50,202 nt of DNA from Ectothiorhodospira mobilis (GTDB taxonomy: Bacteria; Pseudomonadota; Gammaproteobacteria; Ectothiorhodospirales; Ectothiorhodospiraceae): the NCBI RefSeq assembly GCF_016584115.1, contig NZ_NRSK01000022.1, forward strand, positions 1-50,202, read 5' to 3'. Within the stretch, counting starts at the first letter, position 1. Every line of letters starts with the position of its first letter. This document shows, one piece after another, positions 36,499 through 45,050 of the stretch. The notes below the pieces were generated by a model. It saw only the letters and a program-made list of their open reading frames with translations, was not told the DNA's origin and searched no databases. A program made the translations under genes and the position numbers.

Positions 36499-37717
36499 CG
36501 CCGTAGGCCTGGACCATCTCGCTCACCACCGCCATGCCGATGCCCTGCCCCGGGACCCCCTCGTCCAGGCGGCCACCCCGGGCCAGGATCGCCGGTACCT
36601 GCCCCGGATCGATGCCCGGCCCGTCGTCCTCCACCCGTACCTCCAGCCCGCCGTCATGGTCCTCCCGGGCCCGCACCCGGACACGATGGCGACAGAACTT
36701 CCAGGCGTTGTCCATGAGGTTGCCCAGCAGTTCCATGAGATCCCCCTCGCTGCCGCGGAAACGGGCCGTCTCCGGTACCTCCAGGGTGCACTCCACGCCG
36801 CGCCCGGCATAGACCTTGGCCAGGGAATCCGCCAGGCGGCGCACCACCGGCGCCACCGCCAGGGGGGCCGCCAGGGGGCTGCGGCCCGCGGTGCCGGCCC
36901 GCTGCAGCTGGTAGGCGACGATGCGGTCCATGCGCTCCAGCTGTTCCAGGGCCTGCCGGCCCGCCGCGTCCCCGGCCGTGCCCAGGGTCCCCCGCAGCAC
37001 CGCCAGGGGCGTCTTCAGGCTGTGGGCCAGGTCCGCCAGGCCGTCCCGGTAACGGGCCTGGCGCGCCCGCTCCGCGTGGATGAGGGCGTTGAGGTTGTCC
37101 GTCAGGGCCCGCAACTCCAGGGGATAACGGCCGGCAAGGCGGGACTGTTCCCCCTGTTCGATGGCCCGCAGCTCCCGGGCCACCCGCCGCAGGGGCTTCA
37201 GACCCAGGTAGAGGGCCAGGGACTGGGCCGCCAGCAGCAGCACCGCCAGGGCCGCCAGCCAGCCCCAGAGGCTGCGGCGGTAGGAACGCAGCTGGGCCTC
37301 CAGGGCGGAACGGTCCTCCGCCACGGTGAAGGTGAGGGGGACACCGCCCCCGCCGGTCTCCCAGGTCACCGTCATGCGGGCGATGAAGGGCGCCTCCCCG
37401 GCGGCCTCCGGATCCATCCCCAGGGACGAGGGGGAACGCCACAGCACCCGCCCATCCGTCGCCGTGATGCGGGCATGGAGCCCGGAGTCGGGCAGGTTCA
37501 GGCGGGCCTCCGGCAGGCGCCCGGGCAGGCGCACATCGCCGTCGGCCTCCACCTCCACCGCCCCCATGAGCAGGTAGAGCTGGCCCTGCAGCCGCTGCGT
37601 CACCGCCTGGGTGGCGCTGTCGCGGAAGGCCCGCTCCAGGGCCAGGGCCGTGAGCCCGGCGAACACCGCCACCACCAGGGCGGCGATGAGGCCCACGCGC
37701 AGGGTCAGGGAGTTCAC
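36431..37717 (-). CDS. PhoQ-like sensor histidine kinase
   Basis: A 428-residue membrane sensor kinase. The first transmembrane helix is at about residues 5-26, a periplasmic sensor region follows, and the second helix (LWGWLAALAVLLLAAQSLALYL) lies at about 148-170. HAMP-like sequence leads to the H-box DLAHSLKTPLAVL with the phospho-His at about residue 231; HSLKTPLA is characteristic of PhoQ-type kinases. The N box is NLMDNAWKFC, with G boxes VEDDGPGI and GQGIGMAVV. The GTG start overlaps the regulator stop by four bases. Its last codons lie in the right 113-bp repeat. Confidence 0.92.
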   Translation of the reverse strand: MNSLTLRVGLIAALVVAVFAGLTALALERAFRDSATQAVTQRLQGQLYLLMGAVEVEADGDVRLPGRLPEARLNLPDSGLHARITATDGRVLWRSPSSLGMDPEAAGEAPFIARMTVTWETGGGGVPLTFTVAEDRSALEAQLRSYRRSLWGWLAALAVLLLAAQSLALYLGLKPLRRVARELRAIEQGEQSRLAGRYPLELRALTDNLNALIHAERARQARYRDGLADLAHSLKTPLAVLRGTLGTAGDAAGRQALEQLERMDRIVAYQLQRAGTAGRSPLAAPLAVAPVVRRLADSLAKVYAGRGVECTLEVPETARFRGSEGDLMELLGNLMDNAWKFCRHRVRVRAREDHDGGLEVRVEDDGPGIDPGQVPAILARGGRLDEGVPGQGIGMAVVSEMVQAYGGRLQLDRTPQWGGAAWVLRLPG

Positions 37718-38400
37718 TTGCGGCCACCGGGGACCAGGGTGAGGCGGTAGCCGCGGCCGCGCAGGGTCTCGATGGGGGCGAGGCGGCCGTCCGGATCCAG
37801 CTTGCGCCGCAGCCGGGCGATGAGCACCTCCAGCACGTTGCTGTCCCGGTCCTCGTCGTGGGGGTAGAGGTAGTCGGCCAGGGACTGGCGGGAGAGCACC
37901 TGGCCGGCGTGGCGCGCCAGGTGCTCCAGCAGGCGGTACTCGAAGGTGGTGAGGGCCACGGGCTGGCCCTGCACCGTCACCGTCTGGGCGGCGGTATCCA
38001 GCACCAGGGGCCCCAGCACCAGGCGGGCATCCGTGCTGCCGGCGGCGCGCCGGGCCAGCGCCTTGAGGCGGGCCACCAGTTCCTCCATGTGGAAGGGCTT
38101 GACCAGGTAGTCGTCCGCCCCCGCCTCCAGGCCCTGCACCTTCTCCTGCCACTGCCCCCGGGCGGTGAGGATGAGCACGGGCAGGTCCCGCCCCGCAGCG
38201 CGCACCCGGCGGATCACCTCCAGCCCCGGCAGCCCCGGCAGGCCCAGGTCCACCACCGCCACGTCGGCGGGGTATTCCATGAGCTGGAAGAGGCCGTCAC
38301 GGCCGTCCCCGCTGGTGTCCACCATCCAGCCCTCGTCCTCCAGGCGCTGGCGCAGCTGGGCCAGCAGGGCGGCCTCGTCCTCGATCACCACCACGCGCAT
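37714..38400 (-). CDS. PhoP/OmpR-family response regulator
   Basis: A 228-residue two-component regulator. The receiver domain has the acidic pair EDE at residues 7-9, phospho-acceptor Asp51 in VVDLGLPGLPG, Thr/Lys switch residues in LILTARGQ and LVKPFHMEEL. The C-terminal winged helix contains LTTFEYRLLEHLARHAGQVLS and LRRKLDPDG-type segments. Coupled to the kinase by a four-base overlap. It lies four bases after a PepSY-domain gene, so the three form an operon. Ligand not inferable. Confidence 0.94.
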   Translation of the reverse strand: MRVVVIEDEAALLAQLRQRLEDEGWMVDTSGDGRDGLFQLMEYPADVAVVDLGLPGLPGLEVIRRVRAAGRDLPVLILTARGQWQEKVQGLEAGADDYLVKPFHMEELVARLKALARRAAGSTDARLVLGPLVLDTAAQTVTVQGQPVALTTFEYRLLEHLARHAGQVLSRQSLADYLYPHDEDRDSNVLEVLIARLRRKLDPDGRLAPIETLRGRGYRLTLVPGGRK

Positions 38401-38404
38401 GGCG

Positions 38405-38713
38405 TCACAGCCACTGGCCCGTGGCGGCCTCCACGCGGATGTCCCGCACCCGCTGGTCCGGCAGCAGCACGCGGATGCGGTGTACCCGCTGCCCCTCCTC
38501 CTCCAGGGTCTCCGCCGAGAGCACGCGCCCGCCGGTGCGCGCCTGCACCTGCGCCACCGCCTCGTCCAGGGTCACCGGAGCCGCCTGTGTGGTTTCGGCC
38601 TGGGCCAGAGACAGGCCGGCAAGCGCCAGGGCGGGGACCGGAGCGGCCCAGAGGCACAGGCACAGGCACAGCAGCAGACGGGGCCATCCAGGTTGGAACG
38701 TGGCGGGATGCAT
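38405..38713 (-). CDS. Secreted PepSY-domain protein
   Basis: A 102-residue exported protein. A basic-hydrophobic signal (PRLLLCLCLCLWAAPVPALALA) is followed by a PepSY-like domain (TLDEAVAQVQARTGG, then HRIRVLLPDQRVRDIRVEAATGQWL). Small PepSY proteins often precede PhoPQ-type operons and may modulate the sensor in the periplasm; that role is inferred. ATG at 38713 is chosen because it starts just before the signal; an ATG at 38734 is in frame. No strong ribosome-binding site is seen at either. Confidence 0.78.
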   Translation of the reverse strand: MHPATFQPGWPRLLLCLCLCLWAAPVPALALAGLSLAQAETTQAAPVTLDEAVAQVQARTGGRVLSAETLEEEGQRVHRIRVLLPDQRVRDIRVEAATGQWL

Positions 38714-38844
38714 GGGGTTCAAGTGTAGCAGCATGGTCTGGAGGAGGCAGCCGAGCACCCTGGATCTATGGCACCATGGCACCTGCAGATATACGCCCTC
38801 GGCATGAACCCGGGCTGAACCGCGCCCCCTGCAGTGGAGGCCCC

Positions 38845-39297
38845 ATGGGCAAGACGGCATGGCTGGTCATCACCGGCATCGGCCTGTTCCTGGTGGGCCA
38901 GTTCGCCCTGCTGTACCACACCCGGGGCATGCAGGGGCGGATGCGCCCCCCGCGGACCCCTCCCCATGAACCCCGGAAGGACCGATCCGGCATGAACGAA
39001 ACCCCCGACAGCAGCGAAGACCTCCGCGACCGACTCCGGCAGGAATCCGGGCCCATCGGCTGGGATGAACTGCAGCGGCACTTCGCCCGTGGCGCCGTGC
39101 TGCGGGTGGACGCCAGCCTGGAGCTCCTGGACGCCGCCGAGGCCCTGGTACGGGACGACCGGGACACCGTGGAGACCTACCTGGCGCAGGGACGCCTGGC
39201 CAGGGCCACCACGGAGCACGCCCGCGGCTGGGCGGCGCACCAGGCCCGCTTCGAGGCCGTGGTGGTGGCCCCCTGGGTGCTGGTGCGGGAACTCTGA
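38845..39297 (+). CDS. DUF2288 protein with possible N-terminal membrane anchor
   Basis: The last 101 codons (from the ATG at 38992) match DUF2288: GPIGWDELQRHFARGAVLRVDASLELLDAAEA, then AVVVAPWVLVREL at the C-terminus. The frame stays open upstream to an ATG at 38845 that has GGAGG four bases before it. It would add a hydrophobic helix (AWLVITGIGLFLVGQFALLY) and a basic proline-rich linker. The upstream part looks coding, so I give the long form; the canonical family protein starts at 38992, which has GGAAGGA about 11 bases upstream. Function unknown. Divergent from the PepSY gene. Confidence 0.7.
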   Translation: MGKTAWLVITGIGLFLVGQFALLYHTRGMQGRMRPPRTPPHEPRKDRSGMNETPDSSEDLRDRLRQESGPIGWDELQRHFARGAVLRVDASLELLDAAEALVRDDRDTVETYLAQGRLARATTEHARGWAAHQARFEAVVVAPWVLVREL

Positions 39298-39429
39298 GCC
39301 CCTGGTCTTCCCTTCGGCGCGCCCGGTATCATCGCGCTACACTCGGTCAGACATCCGCCGGGCCGAACAGCCGCGCCCGGCCGGCGGTGCACTGCAACAC
39401 CCCGGCGGCGCGGCATGCGGGGTGACATC

Positions 39430-39822
39430 ATGATGCAGCTCAATCCCAGCTTCGTGTGCTGGTTCATCGAGCATGCCCGGGAGTTCCATGCCCAGGAGGA
39501 TGTCCTGCTGCCGGAGGAACCCGACGAGGGGGACGAGAACTGGATCGACGAGGCCCTGGCGGAACACGGGGACAACGTCCTCTACCTGGAACTGAAAAAC
39601 GCCGTGGATGACCTGGATCCCGGCCTGCAGGCCGAACTGGTGGCCCTGATGTGGCTTGGCCGCGGCGACTATGGGGCGGAGGAGTGGAACGCCGCCCTGG
39701 AGGAGGCCCGCGCCGGCTGGAACCCGCGCACGGCGGACTACCTTCTGGCCACCCCCATGGCGGCCGACTACCTGGCCGAGGGGCTGGCCATGCTGGGTCA
39801 CGACTGCGAAGAAGAGACATAG
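39430..39822 (+). CDS. DUF3775 family protein
   Basis: A 130-residue acidic protein matching DUF3775, function unknown. Typical blocks are PSFVCWFIEHAREFHAQ at the start, LDPGLQAELVALMWLGRGDY in the middle, and TADYLLATPMAADYLAEGLAMLGH at the end. The ATG pair at 39430/39433 is chosen, five to nine bases after GGGGTG; an in-frame ATG at 39415 would add five residues. It is followed 16 bases later by the DinB-family gene. Confidence 0.82.
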   Translation: MMQLNPSFVCWFIEHAREFHAQEDVLLPEEPDEGDENWIDEALAEHGDNVLYLELKNAVDDLDPGLQAELVALMWLGRGDYGAEEWNAALEEARAGWNPRTADYLLATPMAADYLAEGLAMLGHDCEEET

Positions 39823-39838
39823 GAGACACCCGCAGCCG

Positions 39839-40342
39839 ATGGATGTGCTCTACACCCTGCGTGTCCAGGCCCGCTACAGCCGCTGGGCCAACGCCCAGTT
39901 GCTGGGGTTTTGCGACCCCCTGGAGGATGACGTGCGCAAGCACCGCTGGACGGGGCCGCAGGGCTCCATCCACGGCCTGTTCAACCGCATGCTCCTGCTG
40001 GACCGCATCTGGCTCGGGCGCATGCTGGGCAAGCCCTACGGCCACCGCGACAGCGACCAGATCCTGTACAACGACTACGGCCTGCTGCGGGCCGAACGCA
40101 TGCGCACGGACACGGAGATCATGAACTTCGTGCAGAACCTGGCTGAACCCAACCTGGACCGGCAGGTGACCTTCACCCTGGAATACGAACCCCGGGAGTG
40201 CACCCTGCAGCTGGGGGAATGCCTCATGAACCTGCTGCACCGGCAGAGCACCCAGCGCGGCCAGATCATGGCCCTGCTGCAGCAGTCGGACGTGGAACCC
40301 CCTGCCCTGAACATCGTCACCATGCCCGGCATGGCCGACTGA
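39839..40342 (+). CDS. DinB-family protein
   Basis: A 167-residue protein of the DinB four-helix-bundle family. The start LRVQARYSRWANAQLLGFC matches the family's first helix. Histidines in SIHGLFNRMLLLDRIWLGRM and NLLHRQSTQRGQIMALLQQ are placed as the metal-binding residues of the fold (usual pattern H...HxxxH). Family members include thiol-dependent transferases; the substrate here is unknown. ATG at 39839 with AGGAG 13 bases upstream. Confidence 0.85.
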   Translation: MDVLYTLRVQARYSRWANAQLLGFCDPLEDDVRKHRWTGPQGSIHGLFNRMLLLDRIWLGRMLGKPYGHRDSDQILYNDYGLLRAERMRTDTEIMNFVQNLAEPNLDRQVTFTLEYEPRECTLQLGECLMNLLHRQSTQRGQIMALLQQSDVEPPALNIVTMPGMAD

Positions 40343-40367
40343 CCCCCCACACTTTGCGAAGAAGCCC

Positions 40368-41342
40368 ATGAAGCATCCCACCGCCCTGCGCTCCGTCACC
40401 TACCACGGTCTGGAGGACGGGCCACGGCTCATCGTCCTGGGCGCCGTGCACGGCAACGAGACCTGCGGCACCCAGGCCATCGGTCGCGTCATGGCGGACC
40501 TGGACGCGGGATCCCTGGAGCTGGCCCGGGGCCTGCTCACCTTCGTGCCCGTGGCCAATCCCCTGGCCCACGCCCTGGGACAGCGCTCGGGGGAGCGTAA
40601 CCTCAACCGCAACTTCCGCATCAGCGCACAGCCCCGGGACTTCGAGGACCGGGTGGCCAACCGCCTCGGCCCTCTGCTGCGGGACCACGACGTCCTCCTG
40701 GACCTGCACTCCTTCCATACCGGCGGCGAGCCCTTCGTCATGCTGGGCCCGCAGGACAATGACGGCGAGCTGGAACCCTTTGACGGGGCCCGGGAGGAGG
40801 AGGCCCTGGCCCTGCGCCTGGGGGCGCGGCGCTTCGTGGAGGGCTGGCTGGACACCTACGCCCGGGGCGTGGCGCGGCGGATGCGCAACCCCAACGCCTC
40901 CCTGCGGGCGCAGATGCTGAGCACCGACCCCGCCTACGGGGTGGGCACCACCGAGTTCATGCGGGCCCATGGCGGACGCGCCCTCACCCTGGAATGCGGC
41001 CAGCACGACGACCCCGAGGCCCCCGAGGTGGCCCATCGCGCCCTGCTCAACACCCTGGCCCACCTGCAGATCCTGGACCGACCCGACCCGGAGCCGGTAC
41101 CCCGGCCCCAGGTGCTGCGGCTGGTGGAGGTGGTGGACCGGGACCACCCGGACGACACCTTCGTGCGGCCCTGGAAGAGCTTCGACCCCGTGGCCGCCGG
41201 CGAGGTCATCGGCCGGCGCGCCGGCGGCGAACCCGTCACCGCCCCCCGGGAGGGCTTCATCGTCTTCCCCAATCCCAACGCCCAGCCGGGCAACGAATGG
41301 TTCTACCGGGCGGAGTACAGCGACCGCTTCAGCGGCCGCTGA
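40368..41342 (+). CDS. Succinylglutamate desuccinylase/aspartoacylase family protein
   Basis: A 324-residue zinc carboxypeptidase-like enzyme of the AstE/AspA family. The zinc motif GAVHGNETCG (His and Glu) lies near residue 26, the third ligand His is in VLLDLHSFHTGG, and RNLNRNFR supplies conserved Arg/Asn residues of the substrate site. The catalytic Glu is probably in LTLECGQHDD. A C-terminal beta-rich domain follows. The substrate, an N-acyl amino acid or similar, is not apparent; no arginine-catabolism genes are nearby. Confidence 0.87.
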   Translation: MKHPTALRSVTYHGLEDGPRLIVLGAVHGNETCGTQAIGRVMADLDAGSLELARGLLTFVPVANPLAHALGQRSGERNLNRNFRISAQPRDFEDRVANRLGPLLRDHDVLLDLHSFHTGGEPFVMLGPQDNDGELEPFDGAREEEALALRLGARRFVEGWLDTYARGVARRMRNPNASLRAQMLSTDPAYGVGTTEFMRAHGGRALTLECGQHDDPEAPEVAHRALLNTLAHLQILDRPDPEPVPRPQVLRLVEVVDRDHPDDTFVRPWKSFDPVAAGEVIGRRAGGEPVTAPREGFIVFPNPNAQPGNEWFYRAEYSDRFSGR

Positions 41343-41349
41343 GGGCCCT

Positions 41350-41820
41350 TCAGGCCGTATCCTTCTTGCCCCGCGCCATGCGGCGGGCGTGCTCCACCAC
41401 CTTGAGCTGGGCCAGGGCGCGCAGGAGCTCGGCATGGGCGGCGTCGCGGTCGCTGAACAGCACGCTCTCCTCCATGATCTCCCGGGCGCGGCGCTCCGCC
41501 TCCCGGGCCGCCTCCTCATCGATCTCCTCACTGCGCAGGGCGGTGTCCGCCAGGACGATGGTGCGATCCGGCTGTACCTCCACCATGCCGCCGGAGACAT
41601 AGAGGAAGTCCTCCTCCTGCCGTCCCTCGGGCAGGAAGCGGGCCACCCCGGGGAGCACAGGGGTGAGCAGGGGGGAATGCCCCGGCAGGATCCCCAGTTC
41701 CCCGTCGACCCCCTTCAGGGTCACGCGGTGCACGGGGCCGCTGAACAGCGCGGCCTCGGCGCTGACGATCTCCAGTTGCAGGCTGGCCTGGCGGGGTGAC
41801 TGCGCGGCATCGTGGCTCAT
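41350..41820 (-). CDS. atpC: F1 ATP synthase epsilon subunit (orphan)
   Basis: A full-length 156-residue epsilon subunit. The N-terminal beta-sandwich has LQLEIVSAEAALFSG, GELGILPGHSPLLTPVLPG and LYVSGGMVEVQPDRTIVLADTA. The C-terminal helical hairpin (EEAAREAERRAREIMEE, then AELLRALAQLKVVEHARRM) is complete. The gene is not next to any other atp gene. Its ATG overlaps the stop of a cytidylate-kinase-like gene (ATGA), so the two form a unit. It may be a second epsilon copy, or the main one displaced from its operon. Confidence 0.93.
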   Translation of the reverse strand: MSHDAAQSPRQASLQLEIVSAEAALFSGPVHRVTLKGVDGELGILPGHSPLLTPVLPGVARFLPEGRQEEDFLYVSGGMVEVQPDRTIVLADTALRSEEIDEEAAREAERRAREIMEESVLFSDRDAAHAELLRALAQLKVVEHARRMARGKKDTA

Positions 41821-42518
41821 GCCCGTCCCTCCCCGTCCAGGGCACCCTGGGGCAACGGCACGCCGGCGTCCGCCATGGCCCGCAGGATCAGCCGTGCCAC
41901 CCGCTCCCAGTCGTCGAGCCGGTCGGTGTTGATCATGAGATCGAACTGGGTGGCGTCGTTGGTGCGCCGGCGCACCAGGTCCCAGAGGAACTGCTGGCGC
42001 TGGTGGTTGATGGTCTCCACCTTCTCCCGGGCCTCCGCCTCCTCCAGGCCCTCGGCGGCGGCCACCCGCGGCGCGCAGTAGCGGGGGGAACCGGCGATGC
42101 GCACGCGAAAGGCGCCCCGGTCCCGCAGGAAGACATGGGCCCCACGGCCCACGATCACCCCGCCCTCGGCGCTGAGGGCCAGCAGCACATCCACCAGGGC
42201 CCGGCGGTAGGCGGTGAGGTGATAGACATCCCCGGAGAGCACGGAATAGATCCAGTGGTTCTTCCACGCCGAGACCTTCTCGTCCAGTTCCGCCAGCAGG
42301 GTGCGGTCCTGCTCCGCGTGCTTGGCCACACGGTCGAGGATGGTCTCGTCGAAGGAGGAGACCCCCAGGCGCCGGGCCAGGATGCGCGCCACCTCCTCGC
42401 CGCCGGCACCGTAGTCCCGGGAGAGGGTCACCAGGGGTTTGGCGGGGGACCCACCGGCCTGGCGCCCGCGGATCTCGGTACGGATGTAGCGTTGGATGAG
42501 GTCATTGACGTCGTGCAT
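41817..42518 (-). CDS. Cytidylate kinase-like family protein
   Basis: A 233-residue P-loop protein. Near residue 30 it has LVTLSRDYGAGGEEVARILARRLGVSSFDETIL, the signature of the cytidylate kinase-like family, in which the usual GxxxxGK(S/T) loop is replaced by a G-x-GG form. GVIVGRGAHVFLRD and the arginine-rich VRRRTNDATQFDLMINTD resemble the NMP-binding and lid parts. The substrate is not established for the family. ATG at 42518; upstream in-frame starts lie in the control region shared with the divergent CBS gene. Confidence 0.85.
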   Translation of the reverse strand: MHDVNDLIQRYIRTEIRGRQAGGSPAKPLVTLSRDYGAGGEEVARILARRLGVSSFDETILDRVAKHAEQDRTLLAELDEKVSAWKNHWIYSVLSGDVYHLTAYRRALVDVLLALSAEGGVIVGRGAHVFLRDRGAFRVRIAGSPRYCAPRVAAAEGLEEAEAREKVETINHQRQQFLWDLVRRRTNDATQFDLMINTDRLDDWERVARLILRAMADAGVPLPQGALDGEGRA

Positions 42519-42594
42519 GGGCCCCCCTGGCGCCTGGAATGGGTCTGCCATGGTACAACGGGAAAACCCGCCCAACGACCACCCGGAGAGAATC

Positions 42595-44025
42595 ATGCAC
42601 GAGGAGATGCCCTATTTCCGTCCCGTGGGGGAGATCTGCCAGCGGCAGGTGGTCACCTGCCGCCCCGGCGAAAACCTCGTGGATGTGGTACAAACCATGA
42701 AGGCACATAACATCTCCAGCGTCGTGGCCCTGGATGAAGAGGGCCACCCCGCGGGCATCCTCACGGACCGGGATCTGCGCAACAAGGTGATCCCCTCGGG
42801 ACGCGATCCCGCCGGCTTCCGGGTGGAGGAGGTGATGTCCCGGCCGCTGGTGAGCATCGGCGAAACCGATGTCCTCTACGAGGCCCTGTACCGCATGTCC
42901 ACCCGGGGGATCCACCGGCTGGTGGTGACGGACGCGGAGGGGAACCTCAAGGGCATCCTCACCGACACGGATATCCTGCGCATGCAGAGCCATTCCCCAC
43001 ACCAACTGGTCCGGGACATCGAGCGCTCCTCCAGCGTGGAGGACCTGCGGGAGATGCACACCCGCATCCAGGACCTGATCCTCCACCTGAGCGGCACCAC
43101 CACCCCGGTGGTGGAGATGGTGCGGCTCATCGCCCGCCTCAACGACCATATCCTGATCCGCCTGATCCAGCTCCTGGTGAAGCGGGACTTCCGCGATCTG
43201 CCCCGGGGCCTGGCCTTCGTGGTCATGGGCAGCGAGGGGCGCATGGAGCAGACCCTGTCCACGGACCAGGACAACGCCATCGTGTACGCCGACGGCCTGG
43301 ACGAGGACCAGGAGGCCCGCATCCGGGCGTTTTCCGAGGCCCTCATCGACGCCCTGGTGGAGATCGGCGTGCCCCCCTGCCCCGGCGGCATCATGGCGCG
43401 CAACGCCGCCTGGCGGCGCAGCCTCTCGGACTGGACCCACGAACTGGACCGCTGGCTCACCACCCCGAGCCCGAAGAACATCCCCAACGCCTCCATGTTC
43501 ACGGACCTGCGCACCCTCTACGGCGATGCCTCCCTGGAGCGCCGGCTCAAGGCCCACATCTACCGCCGCCTGGACGAGAACAAGCTCTTTGTCATGCGCA
43601 TGGCCGAGAACATGCAGCGCTTCTCCCCGCCCCTGGGCTGGCGTGGCCGCATCAAGACCGGCAGCGGCGGCGAGGTGGACCTGAAAAAGGCCGGCATCTT
43701 CGCCCTCACCGACGGCATCAAGGCCCTGGCCCTGGAGGCCCATGCCCTGGACGGCGACACCCACCAGCGGGTGCAGACCCTGGTGAAGCAGGGGGTGCTG
43801 GAGCGGGACCAGGCGGGGGACCTGCTGGAGAGCTTCGATTTTCTCGTGCTCATGCGCCTGCGCGGCCAGGTGCGGGCCATCCAGCGGGGCCGCAGGCCCG
43901 GCAACAGCGTGCGCCTCTCCGACCTCAGCCAGATGGAACAGGGCAAGCTGCGCATCGCCCTGGAGGACGTGGCCCGCTTCCAGCGCTTTGTCGCCAGCCA
44001 TTTCAACCTGGGGCTGCTGCGCTAG
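42595..44025 (+). CDS. CBS-domain protein with DUF294 nucleotidyltransferase-like domain
   Basis: A 476-residue cytoplasmic protein. Two CBS domains occupy about residues 10-135 (VDVVQTMKAHNISSVVALDEEG... and ALYRMSTRGIHRLVVTDAEG), likely sensing adenine nucleotides. The DUF294 nucleotidyltransferase-like region follows, with FVVMGSEGRMEQTLSTDQDN carrying the paired GS and D-x-D residues. The DUF294 C-terminal helical domain ends the protein. In many genomes this gene is paired with a 3'-5' exonuclease; none is adjacent here. A CGGAGAG ribosome-binding site precedes the ATG. Role unknown. Confidence 0.88.
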   Translation: MHEEMPYFRPVGEICQRQVVTCRPGENLVDVVQTMKAHNISSVVALDEEGHPAGILTDRDLRNKVIPSGRDPAGFRVEEVMSRPLVSIGETDVLYEALYRMSTRGIHRLVVTDAEGNLKGILTDTDILRMQSHSPHQLVRDIERSSSVEDLREMHTRIQDLILHLSGTTTPVVEMVRLIARLNDHILIRLIQLLVKRDFRDLPRGLAFVVMGSEGRMEQTLSTDQDNAIVYADGLDEDQEARIRAFSEALIDALVEIGVPPCPGGIMARNAAWRRSLSDWTHELDRWLTTPSPKNIPNASMFTDLRTLYGDASLERRLKAHIYRRLDENKLFVMRMAENMQRFSPPLGWRGRIKTGSGGEVDLKKAGIFALTDGIKALALEAHALDGDTHQRVQTLVKQGVLERDQAGDLLESFDFLVLMRLRGQVRAIQRGRRPGNSVRLSDLSQMEQGKLRIALEDVARFQRFVASHFNLGLLR

Positions 44026-44041
44026 CGCGGGGATCGCCACC

Positions 44042-45025
44042 ATGACCCGCGCCCGCCCCGCACCCGGCCCGCCGGTGGCCACCTATTCCATCGTCGCCCG
44101 CGATCCCGAAAGCGGCTTCTTGGGGGTGGCGGTGCAGTCGCATCATTTTGCCGTGGGCAGCGTCGCCCCCTTCGCCCGGGCCGGCGTGGGCGCGGGTACC
44201 ATCCAGTCCTTCGCCCGGCGCATCTACGCCAGCGAGGGGCTGCGCCTCATGGAGGAAGGGGCCAGTGCCGGCGACGCCCTGCGGCGCCTGCTGGCGCGGG
44301 ACCACCACATGGACTACCGCCAGGCGGCCATGGTGGACACCCAGGGGCGCGTGGTGGCCCATACGGGCCGGGCCTGCATCCCCGAGGCCGGCCACCACCT
44401 GGGGGACGAATACGTCTGCCTGGGCAACATGCTCCTGCAGGCGGGCACCTGGGAGGCCATGGGGGAGGCCTTCGAGGCGGCCGGCGGGGATCTGCCCCGG
44501 CGCCTGCTGGCGGCCCTGGAGGCGGCCCAGGCCCAGGGCGGCGACCTGCGGGGGCGGCGCTCGGCCGCCATGCGGGTGGTGGCCCCCGCCCCCACCGGCG
44601 ACCCCGGGGAGGACACCCCCCTGGACCTGCGCGTGGAGGATCACTCCCATCCGGTGAGCGAACTGCGCCGCCTGGTGGACCTGTGGGCCGCCTACGACCA
44701 CAACACCCGCGGCGGGCATCACCTGCGCCACGGGGACTACGACCGGGCCGTGGCGGAATTCGAACGCGCCGAGGCCCTGGCCCCCGAGGAATCGGAACTG
44801 GTCTTCTGGCGTGGCGTGGCCCTGGTGAACGCCGGCCACGCGCAAGAGGCCCGGGTCCTGTTCCGGTGCCTGTTCCGCGAATCGGACCACTGGGCCCTGA
44901 TGCTGACGCGGGTGGCCCGCAGCGGCTTTTTGCCCGACACCCCCGGGCTGCTGGGCGGGCTCATCCCGAAGGAGCACCGCAACACCCCCGAGGTGCGCTC
45001 GGCCATCCAGACGGACGGGGCATGA
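44042..45025 (+). CDS. DUF1028 protein (Ntn-hydrolase-like) with TPR-like tail
   Basis: A 327-residue protein. The N-terminal 220 residues match DUF1028: TYSIVARDPESGFLGVAVQSHHFAVGSVAPFARAGVGAGTIQS, then a conserved NMLLQAGTW-type segment and RGRRSAAMRVV. The C-terminal part (HLRHGDYDRAVAEFERAEALAPEESELVFWRGVALVNAG) resembles a TPR pair. The catalytic activity is not known. It follows the CBS gene by 16 bases and overlaps in spacing with the TSUP permease downstream, suggesting an operon. Confidence 0.85.
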   Translation: MTRARPAPGPPVATYSIVARDPESGFLGVAVQSHHFAVGSVAPFARAGVGAGTIQSFARRIYASEGLRLMEEGASAGDALRRLLARDHHMDYRQAAMVDTQGRVVAHTGRACIPEAGHHLGDEYVCLGNMLLQAGTWEAMGEAFEAAGGDLPRRLLAALEAAQAQGGDLRGRRSAAMRVVAPAPTGDPGEDTPLDLRVEDHSHPVSELRRLVDLWAAYDHNTRGGHHLRHGDYDRAVAEFERAEALAPEESELVFWRGVALVNAGHAQEARVLFRCLFRESDHWALMLTRVARSGFLPDTPGLLGGLIPKEHRNTPEVRSAIQTDGA

Positions 45026-45050
45026 CGCCTCCCGCCGGCGGACGCGGCCG

